From NCBI RefSeq assembly GCF_900156605.1, contig NZ_FTOA01000003.1, forward strand, positions 310,001 to 374,000: DNA of 64,000 nucleotides. Reading direction: 5' to 3'. Both the position numbers and the translations under genes were made by a program. The stretch is from Insolitispirillum peregrinum. GTDB taxonomy: Bacteria; Pseudomonadota; Alphaproteobacteria; Rhodospirillales; Rhodospirillaceae. The notes under the pieces were generated by a model, which was not told the origin of the DNA, did no database searches, and saw only the letters and a list, made by a program, of their open reading frames with translations. Of this stretch, positions 51,449 through 59,570 are shown in pieces (within the stretch, counting starts at the first letter, position 1; each line of letters opens with the position of its first letter).

Positions 51449-51634
51449 ATGCCGCGTTACAAAGTGATTCAGCCCTGCTTCCTCGACGGTGCCTTGCGCG
51501 ACATCGGCGATGTGGTCGAGTTCAACGGCCCGCCGGGTAAGGCCCTGTTGCTGCTGGATGATGATATCAGCGGTCCGGGGGGCAAGCCCGCCGCGCCCAA
51601 GCCTGCCGCCGCTGCCCGCAAGACGGAGGGCTGA
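51449..51634 (+). CDS. Small phage protein
   Basis: This 61-residue protein (MPRYKVIQPCFLDGALRDIGDVVEFNGPPGKALLLLDDD) has a compact N-terminal beta-like part and an Ala/Pro/Lys tail. A GGAGG site precedes it. Short proteins of this kind are common between capsid and tail adaptor genes; the function is unknown. Confidence 0.7.
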   Translation: MPRYKVIQPCFLDGALRDIGDVVEFNGPPGKALLLLDDDISGPGGKPAAPKPAAAARKTEG

Positions 51635-51638
51635 GGGT

Positions 51639-52262
51639 ATGGCTGTCTCTCCGGTTTCTGTCTGCTCGATGGCCCTGACACGTCTGGGGGGGCAGCCGAT
51701 TGCCTCGCTGTCCGAAGGTTCGAAAGAGGCCATCCTGTGCAGCGCCTTTTACGAGCTGTCGCGGGATGCCACCCTGCGCGATCACCCGTGGAACTTTGCC
51801 ACCCGCCGCCGGGCGCTGGCGATGTTGTCCAGTGGCGGCACCGATGGCGATGCGGCCATTCCGTGGGCCTGGATCTATGGCTGGCCGTCTGATTGCCTGC
51901 TGGCCCGGCGCATCCACAACCCCGGCAGCACCACCGTTGCCATCCCCTATGAGGTGGCGCTGAACAGCAGCGGCGAGCGGGTGATCTATACCGATCAGGC
52001 CACCGCCACGCTGGTTTATACCACCCGCGTCACCGACCTGACTCTGTGCGACCCGCTGTTCATCGAGGCGATGACGTGGAAGCTGGCCACCGAACTGGCG
52101 ATCCCGCTGACGCAGGACCGGGGGCTGATGCAGGTGGCAACCACCATGTACCAGAACGCCATCGCCAAGGCCCGCACGCTGGATGCCAACGAAGGCAGTG
52201 CCGACGACCTCAGCCAAGCGAGCTGGATGGAAGCGCGTTTGGGATACCAAAGCCTTTATTAG
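51639..52262 (+). CDS. Tail tubular adaptor protein (gp11-like)
   Basis: This 207-residue protein has the opening SPVSVCSMALTRLGGQPIASLSEGSKEAILCSAFYELSRDATLRDHPWNFATRRRALA, characteristic of podovirus tail adaptor (tail tubular A) proteins that dock beneath the portal. The C-terminal helix (FIEAMTWKLATELAIPLTQD) is also typical. Start 51639 follows the stop of the preceding gene by four bases. Confidence 0.82.
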   Translation: MAVSPVSVCSMALTRLGGQPIASLSEGSKEAILCSAFYELSRDATLRDHPWNFATRRRALAMLSSGGTDGDAAIPWAWIYGWPSDCLLARRIHNPGSTTVAIPYEVALNSSGERVIYTDQATATLVYTTRVTDLTLCDPLFIEAMTWKLATELAIPLTQDRGLMQVATTMYQNAIAKARTLDANEGSADDLSQASWMEARLGYQSLY

Positions 52263-52380
52263 CATGCCCTCAGGCGCCGGGCGCAGGCTCCGCCTGCTGG
52301 GCTCACGCGCCACTGGGCGCGACGCGCAGTCGCGCTTGCCTCGGCGGAGCGGACCGCCTCGGATTTAAGGAAAATCCTCC
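52263..52380. repeat. GC-rich hairpin cluster inside the phage operon
   Basis: These 118 bases without a gene contain three consecutive stem-loops: CAGGC-TCC-GCCTG, GCGCGAC-GCGCA-GTCGCGC and GGCGG-AGCGGA-CCGCC. The rest of the cassette is almost gapless. The hairpins resemble REP-type elements rather than a standard terminator, since no T tract follows. Confidence 0.6.
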
Positions 52381-54777
52381 ATGACCCAACGGATGTTCAT
52401 TCCCAGCTTTGCCGGGGGCGAGCTGTCGCCCGCGATGTATGGCCGGGTTGACCTCAGCAAGTACGCCATCGGCCTGCGGCGGTGCCGCAATTTTCTGGTC
52501 CATCGCACCGGTGGAGTGTCCAACCGGGCGGGCTTTCGCTTTCTGGGGACGGTGGCCGATGAGGATGTGGTGCCGACGCTGGTGCCGTTCCGCTTCAACA
52601 CCAGCGCCGATCAGGTGGCAATCCTTGAGTTCGGCGATTACACCATGCGCATCTGGTATCAGGGAGCGCTGATCACCGATGACAGCGATGATGTGCTGGT
52701 GGTGGCGACCCCTTACGCCGCCGCTGAGGCCGCAGTTATGGGGCGGGTGCAGTCCGGTGACGTAATGTATCTGGCCCACCCGAGCCATCCGCCGCAAAAG
52801 CTGTCGCGCACCGCCTGGGACGAGTGGAGCTTTGACGAGCTGGATTTTGTGCCGAAGTTCGAGTTGCCGACGGCTGGAGGCACCAGTTGGCGGCTGACCA
52901 AGGTACGGCAACCGAATGGCGTGAGCTTCATGCGGCCCAGCGCAAAGGGGGGCGTGATCACCATGACCACCCTGACCAGTAATCTGACGCCTTTTGCGGG
53001 ATGGCAAACCGACGATGTCGGGCGGATTGTGAAATACATGGATAGCGGTGAAATCTTTGTCACCGCCGTGTCTTCTGACCGCATCACTGCCACCGGGACC
53101 GTGCTGGGCGTTCTGCCATCGACTGAAGTTGCATTTTATGAACAATGGTCGGTCTGGGCCTATCAGTTGAGCGGCTCGACCACCGCATGGTCGGCGGCGC
53201 TGTCTGGCTCGACGCATACCTATACCGAAACGATCACCTACAAGATCACCGCCATTTCCGAAGAAACCGGCGAAGAAAGCCTGCCGTCCGATCCGGTATC
53301 CATCCTCGGCCCGACCGCTGACGACTGGCCGGTGGGAACCAAGATGATCCTCACCGGCCCGGCCAGTGGCGATACGGTGGCCTATTACCGGGTCTATAAG
53401 GAACAGAACGGTATGTACGGCTATGTCGGGCTGGCCGCCGAGGGCGAGTTCACCGACGACAACAAGACCCCGGATATTTCCGACGGCCCACCCGATGCCC
53501 GCAACCCGTTTGCCGACGAAGGCGATTACCCGGCGCTGGTCACCATTCACCAGCAACGACTGTGCTTTGCTGCCACCACCAACACTCCGAACGGGGTGTG
53601 GATGTCGCGCACCGGCTTTTTCGAGAACTTTTCCGTTGCCACCCCGACCAAGGACGATGACGCCATCACCTTTGCCATCGGATCGGGTGAAATCAACGCC
53701 GTGCGCGGGCTGGTGTCGGTCAATGACCTGATCATTCTGACCGCAGGCAGCGAGAACGTTTGTACCGGTGGCGGGACTGGCTCTGCCCTGACTCCGACCA
53801 GCATTACCGTCAAGCCACAATCCTATTGGGGCGGTGGTGATTTGCAGCCGCTGGTGTCGGGGAACCGGGCGCTGTTCATTCAGGAAATGGGCAGCGCGGT
53901 GCGCGATCTGGGCTATGAATACAGCGTCGACGGCTTCAAGGGGGCAGACCTCAGCGTGATGGCCCGCCACCTGCTGGATGGTCACAGCGTTGTTTCGTGG
54001 GCCTATGCGCAGGTGCCGGATTCGACGTTCTGGCTGGTGCGCAGCGACGGGGCGCTGTTGAGCCTGACCTATTTCAACGAACAGGAATTACAGGCGTGGG
54101 CCCTGCACACCACCCCCAACGGTTCTTTCGAGCGAGTGGCGGTGATCGAAGGTGAGGGCCGCCACGATCTGTATGCAGTGGTCCGGCGGACGGTGGATGG
54201 TGTGGAGCGGCGGTTCATCGAGCGACTGGCCCGCCGGCGGCTGGACACGATCAGTGACGCGGCGTTCCTCGATAGCCACCTGACCTACAGCGGCAGCGCG
54301 ATCAGCAGCATCAGTGGGCTGGACCATCTGGAAGGGGAGACGGTCGGCATCATGGCCGATGGCACGGTACTGGATGATGCCGTGGTCAGCGGCGGAGCCA
54401 TCAGCCTGCCGCGCGGGTTTTCGCAGGTGGTGGTCGGGCTGCGCTATGACGCCGACAGCGTGATTGAAACGCTGGATATCGACCTGGGGGCGGTGCAAGG
54501 ACTGGGCAGCGTGCAGGGCCGAAAAAAGAGCCTGACCGGTGCGACCATCCGCCTTGAGCAGTCGCGTGAGTTTTACGCCGGTCCCGACGATACCCACCTG
54601 ACGCTGACCAAGGTGACGCCATCGGTCTATGACGCCCCGCCGGACCTGTTCACCGGCGACGTGTCGTTGATGATTTCCCCGACGTGGAACAAGACAGGCC
54701 GGATCGTGCTGAAACCCGCCGGGCCGGTGCCGCTGACGGTGCTGGCAATCGCCCCGGACATCACCATCGGAGGATAA
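52381..54777 (+). CDS. Tail nozzle protein (tail tubular B-like)
   Basis: This 798-residue protein starts TQRMFIPSFAGGELSPAMYGRVDLSKYAIGLRRCRNFLVHRTGGVSNRAGFRFLG, the classic beginning of T7 gp12-like nozzle proteins. Long beta-rich repeats follow. The segment ITYKITAISEETGEESLPSDPVSI suggests a fibronectin-like insertion near residue 280-310. It forms the distal tail tube and carries fibres or spikes. Confidence 0.87.
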   Translation: MTQRMFIPSFAGGELSPAMYGRVDLSKYAIGLRRCRNFLVHRTGGVSNRAGFRFLGTVADEDVVPTLVPFRFNTSADQVAILEFGDYTMRIWYQGALITDDSDDVLVVATPYAAAEAAVMGRVQSGDVMYLAHPSHPPQKLSRTAWDEWSFDELDFVPKFELPTAGGTSWRLTKVRQPNGVSFMRPSAKGGVITMTTLTSNLTPFAGWQTDDVGRIVKYMDSGEIFVTAVSSDRITATGTVLGVLPSTEVAFYEQWSVWAYQLSGSTTAWSAALSGSTHTYTETITYKITAISEETGEESLPSDPVSILGPTADDWPVGTKMILTGPASGDTVAYYRVYKEQNGMYGYVGLAAEGEFTDDNKTPDISDGPPDARNPFADEGDYPALVTIHQQRLCFAATTNTPNGVWMSRTGFFENFSVATPTKDDDAITFAIGSGEINAVRGLVSVNDLIILTAGSENVCTGGGTGSALTPTSITVKPQSYWGGGDLQPLVSGNRALFIQEMGSAVRDLGYEYSVDGFKGADLSVMARHLLDGHSVVSWAYAQVPDSTFWLVRSDGALLSLTYFNEQELQAWALHTTPNGSFERVAVIEGEGRHDLYAVVRRTVDGVERRFIERLARRRLDTISDAAFLDSHLTYSGSAISSISGLDHLEGETVGIMADGTVLDDAVVSGGAISLPRGFSQVVVGLRYDADSVIETLDIDLGAVQGLGSVQGRKKSLTGATIRLEQSREFYAGPDDTHLTLTKVTPSVYDAPPDLFTGDVSLMISPTWNKTGRIVLKPAGPVPLTVLAIAPDITIGG

Positions 54778-54781
54778 GGCC

Positions 54782-55249
54782 ATGCGGCCAATCAGGATTG
54801 TTGCCGCGCAGGATTATCACCTGCGCGATCTGGCCCGTCGTCTGCGTGCCGGTGACCGGGCCGAAGTGGCGGCGCTGGGCTATCCCGATCCGCTGCCAGG
54901 CATTCGCGCCAGTGCGGCGGCGTCGCTGTGGGTGAAGGCCGGAGTGATCGACACTCGCCGGGGCGAACGAGTGCTGGCTGTGTGGGGGCTGGGGGCGGTG
55001 GCCGGTGAGCCGGACGTGGGCGGGCCGTGGCTGCTGTCCACCCGGTCAATCGAACGCTACCGCAGTGCCCTGCTGCGCTACGCCAAGGCCGAGATACCGG
55101 CCATGCACCAGCGATTTCCCATCCTGCGCGGGGTCGTCGATGCCCGTTATGCCGGGGCGGTGCGCTGGATCGGCTGGATGGGGTTTCAGTATGGGCCGCC
55201 GATGGAGATCAACGGTGTGCCGTTTCTGCCTTTTGAACGGAGGGTGTGA
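54782..55249 (+). CDS. Phage internal protein, DUF2833/gp13-like
   Basis: This 155-residue protein resembles DUF2833 phage proteins with a GNAT-like fold. It has RIVAAQDYHLRDLARRLRAGDRAEVAALG at the start, RGERVLAVWGLGAVAG in the middle, and IERYRSALLRYAKAEIPAMHQRFPILRGVVDARYAGAVRWIGWMGFQYGPPMEINGVPFLPF at the end. In T7-like phages the equivalent gp13 supports internal core assembly. No acetyl-CoA motif is obvious. Confidence 0.72.
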   Translation: MRPIRIVAAQDYHLRDLARRLRAGDRAEVAALGYPDPLPGIRASAAASLWVKAGVIDTRRGERVLAVWGLGAVAGEPDVGGPWLLSTRSIERYRSALLRYAKAEIPAMHQRFPILRGVVDARYAGAVRWIGWMGFQYGPPMEINGVPFLPFERRV

Positions 55250-55752
55250 TGGGATTGATGGAAGCAAGCTTGCTGACAATGGGGACCGTTCTGTCGGCTG
55301 CGGACAGCATTCGACAAGGGAATCAGCAGGCGGCGCAGGCCCGTTATCAGGCCGACATGGCGACCAACAACGCCAACATCGCCCGGCAGAACGCTGCCGA
55401 TGCAGTGACGGCTGGTAAGGCCGAAGAGCAGCGGCAGCGTATTACCAACAGCCAGAAGATAGGGAGTATGCGCGCTCAGATGGGGGCTTCGGGGGTGGAT
55501 AGCGGAATGGGGTCTGCGTTGGATGGCAGTGCGGCTCTCTCAATGATGGGGGAAGCGGATGCCTTGAATGTGCGTGATGAGTGGTTGCGCAATCAGAACA
55601 GTTATTTGCAAAAGGCGAATGACTTCGGCAATCAGGCATCACTTTATGAGAACTCCGCAAGAAACAATAAAGCAAATGGGACCTGGAAGGGATCGGAAAG
55701 TTTGCTGTCCGGTGCGCGTAGCGTTGCCAACCGCTGGGTGTCTTTGATTTAG
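55249..55752 (+). CDS. Internal virion/ejection protein (gp14-like)
   Basis: This 167-residue protein begins MGLMEASLLTMGTVLSAADSIRQGNQQAAQARYQADMATNNANIARQNAADAVTAGKAEEQRQR. It matches the pattern of podovirus gp14-like ejection proteins: a short hydrophobic start and a long helix. The ATG overlaps the preceding stop. Its second half is noticeably AT-richer than the rest of the cassette. The large gp15/gp16-type partners expected next are absent. Confidence 0.75.
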   Translation: MGLMEASLLTMGTVLSAADSIRQGNQQAAQARYQADMATNNANIARQNAADAVTAGKAEEQRQRITNSQKIGSMRAQMGASGVDSGMGSALDGSAALSMMGEADALNVRDEWLRNQNSYLQKANDFGNQASLYENSARNNKANGTWKGSESLLSGARSVANRWVSLI

Positions 55753-55858
55753 ATTGTTCTTGATTTGACCATCTACGTTCAACCTTTTTTCGCCTGATAC
55801 GCCTTGGACGGTTTCATCGCAAGTGAGGCTGCATTCGGCTTTTGACTGAGGCATTCCC

Positions 55859-58570
55859 ATGACAGTACTGACTACAAGCAGCACCGTTTCCTATCAGGGG
55901 AACGGGGCAACGAAGTCGTTCGACTTTGCGTTCAAGGTGCCGGTGGGTGCGCTGCTCATCACCATTACCGCTGCTGATGGAACGGAGAGGACCCCGGTTG
56001 AGGGGACCTATACCGTGACTGGCTATGGCAGTCCCAACGGTGGTTTTGTGACGCTTTCTACTGCTCCGGCGGTGGGTGAAACGGTGACGCTGGCCCGGCA
56101 AGTGGATTTTCTGCAGGAAGTCGCCCTGAGCACCGGGGGGGCTTTTTACGCGGAAGTGATCGAGGCGGAGCTTGATCGTCTGACGATGGTCGACCAGCAA
56201 CTACGGGAAGGTCTGGCGCGGGCGGTGAAAGTCCCGGTCGGTTCTGGCGATACGCCGGAAGCGGTTATGGAAACGTTACTGGGTGCCAGTGATGCCGTAG
56301 CCGTTGCGGCGGCCGCAGCGGCGGCCTCGGCGGTGACGGCAGAGGCCGCCGCCGAAGTTGCCTCGACCGCTGCCGGAGGGATTGTCGGTGTCTCTGTCGG
56401 GTGGTGGGGCGCCATCCCGGACGGCGTGCAACTGTCAACGGCAACGATGACCGCTGGTAGTCCGGTTTTGACGGCCAGCGATACGGTGTTCAGTGCTGAT
56501 GATGTGGGCAAGCTGGTGGTGGTTAATGGTGCCGGTGCCAATGGAGCGCCGCTGTACAGTACCATTACCGGCTGTAGCTCGGAGATGATGGTCTCGCTGG
56601 CGTCGGCTGCCGGAACCAGCGTAAGAAATGCCGAAGCGACCTATGGCACAGATCAGCATGCGGCGATCCAGAGCGCCTGTACCGCCACCTGCGGGGGAGC
56701 GATTTTCATTCCGGCAGGCATTTACATGCTGTCGGCGCCGGTTGTCCTGCCGATTGCCGCCGCGACATCCGCTTCGCAGGTGGTTGTCTCGCGGGTGCTG
56801 GGGGCCGGGATGAGCCTCACGTCTCTGGTTTGTGCGGGGGATTTTTATGCGCTGACCTATTCAGCCGGTGCGACGTTTACCGAGCTGGGCGAACTGGCAT
56901 GGCTGCGCATTCAGTCGGAGTATGGGGTAAAAATTGGCGACCGTACCGCTCTGACCACCGACGCGGGCGGGGGGGGTGCGTACAAGCAGCGTTGGTGGTG
57001 CCATCACGTCGAATTCCGTTCGCACGGGGCGGGCAGCGGGATCGGTATTGATGCCGCCAAGCTGTTCAAGTTTGCCATCACCAATTGCCATTTCAGTGGT
57101 ATCGGCACAGGCATTTTGTTGTCCGGGTGTGATAATGGTCTGATCGAAAACAATTCGATCCGTGGTTCGCGTCGATACGGGATTTATGAGCGAAGTGCCG
57201 GGAATTTCGGTTCCCAGACCATCATCATGGGGAACGAAATCCTCGGGAATGCGGACCCCAGCGCGATTTACATCAAGTCCAACAGTCGCCATGTGTCGAT
57301 TATCGACAACTATCTTGAATGCGATTTCCACGCCGTCACCATCGACCTGACCGATATCGACGCCCCGGCGTGGTTTGGGGCGAACATCGCCCAGGGGCCA
57401 TATACAATTGTTGTCCGGGACAACCGCATCGAGGGCGGCAATAACGCATCGGTCGCCCAGTACCGTGTCAACCGCGACCGGGCCTTTTCAGTGGTTATTG
57501 ATGACCGTTGGCAGGGCGGTGCGAACTGGGGGGCGGGTCTGTGGACAGACAATTCCGGGGCTGTTGTCGATAGCATCAGGCCCGCCATCAATGGCGTCTC
57601 TTCCTTGACCCTTGTCCTGGGGGAGAGTGGCCGGTGCTTTGGCGAACAGTGGGCCAACTTCAGGACGACTTCCCGGCAGCAGGTAACCAACGGGCGGTTG
57701 GTCATGCCCGCCACCGACACCCGCGCGGCCAACACGGCGGTTGATGCCAACTTTGCCTTGCGCGTGCGGGGAACACGCTGGGTGCTGCCTGCGGGGTGGT
57801 CGTCGTCTGATCCGGCCCGGCTGTACTGGCAGGGCACCGGAGCCGACAAACTGTTGACCGCCGGACGGCAGTACAAAATGAGCCTGCTGGCCCGCACCAC
57901 CTATGCTTCGGGCGGGGATGTGCTGGTAGCTGGCTATGGCTCCGGCGGGTCAATCTTCAATACCAGCTCGTTTACCCTCGCCAGCGATTTCAAGCGGTTC
58001 GAGTTCTATTTCACACCGTCGGTGGTGTCGGGGCCATTTGTCTCGCTGGGGGCCAGCACCTCGCTGGGGGATATCGAGGTTGCCGATATCACCATCGAGC
58101 AGCCGGTGGTCAGTGGTACCCCGGCGTTTTCGGCACGGGTCAACACCACGATCAGCAATACGACCGGGGCTGGCACGTCCTACAACGTGGTGCCAGAGAC
58201 AGCAAACCACAATCCGGGCGGCTATTACAATGCTTCGACCGGCATCTTCACCGCCCCGGCCACGGGGCGGTACTGGCTGTCAGCAGCAGTGCGTCTGGGG
58301 GGCATCACCAGTGCTCATACACTGGCGCTGCTGCGTATCTTGACCAGCAATCGCAGCTATCAGATCGAATTCAACCCCTATGCCGGGCTGACCTCTGACG
58401 GGCGATACAGCACCGCCCTGTCTGTCGAAGCCGATATGGATGTGGGTGATACCGCCTTTGTGCAGATAGTTGTTTTTAACGGCACCGCTGCGGTGTCGGT
58501 GATTGGCGGCAACAATTACCAGAGCTGTTTTCAAGGCCGCCTGATCGAAATCGGAGGGGCAACATGGTGA
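55859..58570 (+). CDS. Tail spike with beta-helix and C1q-like C-terminus
   Basis: This 903-residue receptor-binding protein has three parts. Residues 1-120 resemble a T7-type fibre attachment domain (SSTVSYQGNGATKSFDFAFKVPVGALLITITAADG...VTLARQVDF), followed by an Ala-rich coiled segment (~140-170). Residues ~180-560 form a pectate-lyase-type parallel beta-helix (GVSVGWWGAIPDGV...GTDQHAAIQSACTATCGGAIFIPAGIY, then NNSIRGSRRYGIY and DNYLECDFHAV). The end (~750-900) is C1q/TNF-like (GGYYNASTGIFTAPATGRYWLSAAVRL). It probably binds and may cut surface polysaccharide. Confidence 0.82.
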   Translation: MTVLTTSSTVSYQGNGATKSFDFAFKVPVGALLITITAADGTERTPVEGTYTVTGYGSPNGGFVTLSTAPAVGETVTLARQVDFLQEVALSTGGAFYAEVIEAELDRLTMVDQQLREGLARAVKVPVGSGDTPEAVMETLLGASDAVAVAAAAAAASAVTAEAAAEVASTAAGGIVGVSVGWWGAIPDGVQLSTATMTAGSPVLTASDTVFSADDVGKLVVVNGAGANGAPLYSTITGCSSEMMVSLASAAGTSVRNAEATYGTDQHAAIQSACTATCGGAIFIPAGIYMLSAPVVLPIAAATSASQVVVSRVLGAGMSLTSLVCAGDFYALTYSAGATFTELGELAWLRIQSEYGVKIGDRTALTTDAGGGGAYKQRWWCHHVEFRSHGAGSGIGIDAAKLFKFAITNCHFSGIGTGILLSGCDNGLIENNSIRGSRRYGIYERSAGNFGSQTIIMGNEILGNADPSAIYIKSNSRHVSIIDNYLECDFHAVTIDLTDIDAPAWFGANIAQGPYTIVVRDNRIEGGNNASVAQYRVNRDRAFSVVIDDRWQGGANWGAGLWTDNSGAVVDSIRPAINGVSSLTLVLGESGRCFGEQWANFRTTSRQQVTNGRLVMPATDTRAANTAVDANFALRVRGTRWVLPAGWSSSDPARLYWQGTGADKLLTAGRQYKMSLLARTTYASGGDVLVAGYGSGGSIFNTSSFTLASDFKRFEFYFTPSVVSGPFVSLGASTSLGDIEVADITIEQPVVSGTPAFSARVNTTISNTTGAGTSYNVVPETANHNPGGYYNASTGIFTAPATGRYWLSAAVRLGGITSAHTLALLRILTSNRSYQIEFNPYAGLTSDGRYSTALSVEADMDVGDTAFVQIVVFNGTAAVSVIGGNNYQSCFQGRLIEIGGATW

Positions 58571-58773
58571 CGATGACCGACGACCAGCGGGCGGTACTGG
58601 CCCATGTGGTGACTGATCCTGATGGCTGGTTGGCCCATGCCGTTGATGCCTTGGGCGAGGCCGGGGCACAGTCCGCCCTTGAGGCGAAAGTATCGCGTTG
58701 GCAGGCCGACTATCTGGCTGCGCTGGCCGATGAAGGGGGGGCATACCGCCCCCGCGCAAAGCGCGAAGAGTGA
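58564..58773 (+). CDS. Small phage protein
   Basis: This 69-residue protein (MVTMTDDQRAVLAHVVTDPDGWLAHAVDALG...) overlaps the spike gene by seven bases and has a GGAGG site inside the spike C-terminus. Its pattern suggests a short helical assembly protein. I cannot assign a function. Confidence 0.65.
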   Translation: MVTMTDDQRAVLAHVVTDPDGWLAHAVDALGEAGAQSALEAKVSRWQADYLAALADEGGAYRPRAKREE

Positions 58774-58784
58774 AGGGAGCAATC

Positions 58785-58970
58785 GTGAGCGCAAAGGTTT
58801 TGGACGGGACAGCCGTCGCGACGGCGGTTTCGGCTCCGGCATGGGCGCCGGGGCTTGATGCGATCAACGGCTGGCTGACGCTGGTCAGCCTGCTGGCCGG
58901 GTTGGTGTTTCTGGCATGGCGGTGGCGGCGGTTGTCGCGGCTGACGCCCGATTTGAAAGAGGAAGCGTGA
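58785..58970 (+). CDS. Small membrane protein, holin-like
   Basis: This 61-residue protein starts at GTG 58785, with AGGGAGC five bases before. It has one clear membrane helix (LTLVSLLAGLVFLAWRW) followed by a basic RRLSRL patch and an acidic end. Position directly before the lysozyme gene, with its stop overlapping the lysozyme ATG, supports a role in lysis, as holin or pinholin. Confidence 0.62.
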   Translation: MSAKVLDGTAVATAVSAPAWAPGLDAINGWLTLVSLLAGLVFLAWRWRRLSRLTPDLKEEA

Positions 58971-59380
58971 TGAATCTGGACCTGTTGAAAAAAGAACTTG
59001 TGCGCGATGAAGACGAGCGGCTCAAGCCCTACCGCTGCACGGCGGGCAAGTTGACTATCGGTGTCGGCCGCAATCTGGATGATGTCGGCCTGTCGGTGGA
59101 TGAATCCGCCTATCTGCTGGGTAACGACATTGCCCGCGTGATGGCGGAGTTGGACAAGGCTTTACCGTGGTGGCGGGGGCTGTCCGAAGTCCGGCAACGG
59201 GCGCTCGCCAACATGGCCTTTAACCTCGGGGTGCCGCGCCTGAAGGGCTTTGCCCGCATGCTGGCCGCCTTGCAGGCCGGGCAGTGGGATGAGGCGGCGA
59301 CGCAGGCTTTGGCCAGCAAGTGGGCGGTGCAGGTGGGCGACCGCGCGAAGCGTATTGCCACCATGATCAAGGAAGGGTGA
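58970..59380 (+). CDS. Phage lysozyme/endolysin (GH24, T4-type)
   Basis: This 136-residue muramidase begins MNLDLLKKELVRDEDERLKPYRCTAGKLTIGVGRNLDDVGLS. The catalytic E...D/T arrangement of T4-type lysozymes is seen in the ELVRDEDERLKPYRCTAGKLTIGVG block. The conserved RQRALANMAFNLGVPRLKGFARMLAAL follows. It has no signal peptide or SAR helix, so it depends on a holin to reach the peptidoglycan. Confidence 0.9.
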   Translation: MNLDLLKKELVRDEDERLKPYRCTAGKLTIGVGRNLDDVGLSVDESAYLLGNDIARVMAELDKALPWWRGLSEVRQRALANMAFNLGVPRLKGFARMLAALQAGQWDEAATQALASKWAVQVGDRAKRIATMIKEG

Positions 59381-59385
59381 AACAC

Positions 59386-59565
59386 ATGAACAAGGCTCTG
59401 TTGAAAGATTACCTGATCGCCCGCCTGAAGGAGCGGTCCACGTGGGTCGGCCTGATTGGCCTGCTGTCGGTGCTGGGCGTGGCCCTGTCGCCGGAGCAGG
59501 CCGAGGCGATTGCTACTGCCGGGGTTGCTGTTGCCGGTGTGCTGGGGGTGGTCACGCGGGGGTGA
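59386..59565 (+). CDS. Small hydrophobic phage protein, holin-like
   Basis: This 59-residue protein (MNKALLKDYLIARLKERSTWVGLIGLLSVLGVALSPEQAEAIATAGVAVAGVLGVVTRG) has two hydrophobic stretches around residues 20-35 and 42-56. The ERSTWVGL.GLLS..G pattern is typical of short holin-like proteins of alphaproteobacterial phages. It closes the phage cassette; five bases later begins the 3' end of mltG on the other strand. Confidence 0.68.
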   Translation: MNKALLKDYLIARLKERSTWVGLIGLLSVLGVALSPEQAEAIATAGVAVAGVLGVVTRG

Positions 59566-59570
59566 TGCCG

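Noticed and set aside
44703-59570. Diversity-generating retroelement in the BPP-1-like cassette
   Set aside because: BPP-1 carries one, so I looked for a reverse transcriptase, an Avd-like gene and a template/variable repeat pair. No reverse-transcriptase ORF exists in the window, and the spike ends in a C1q-like rather than a C-type-lectin domain.
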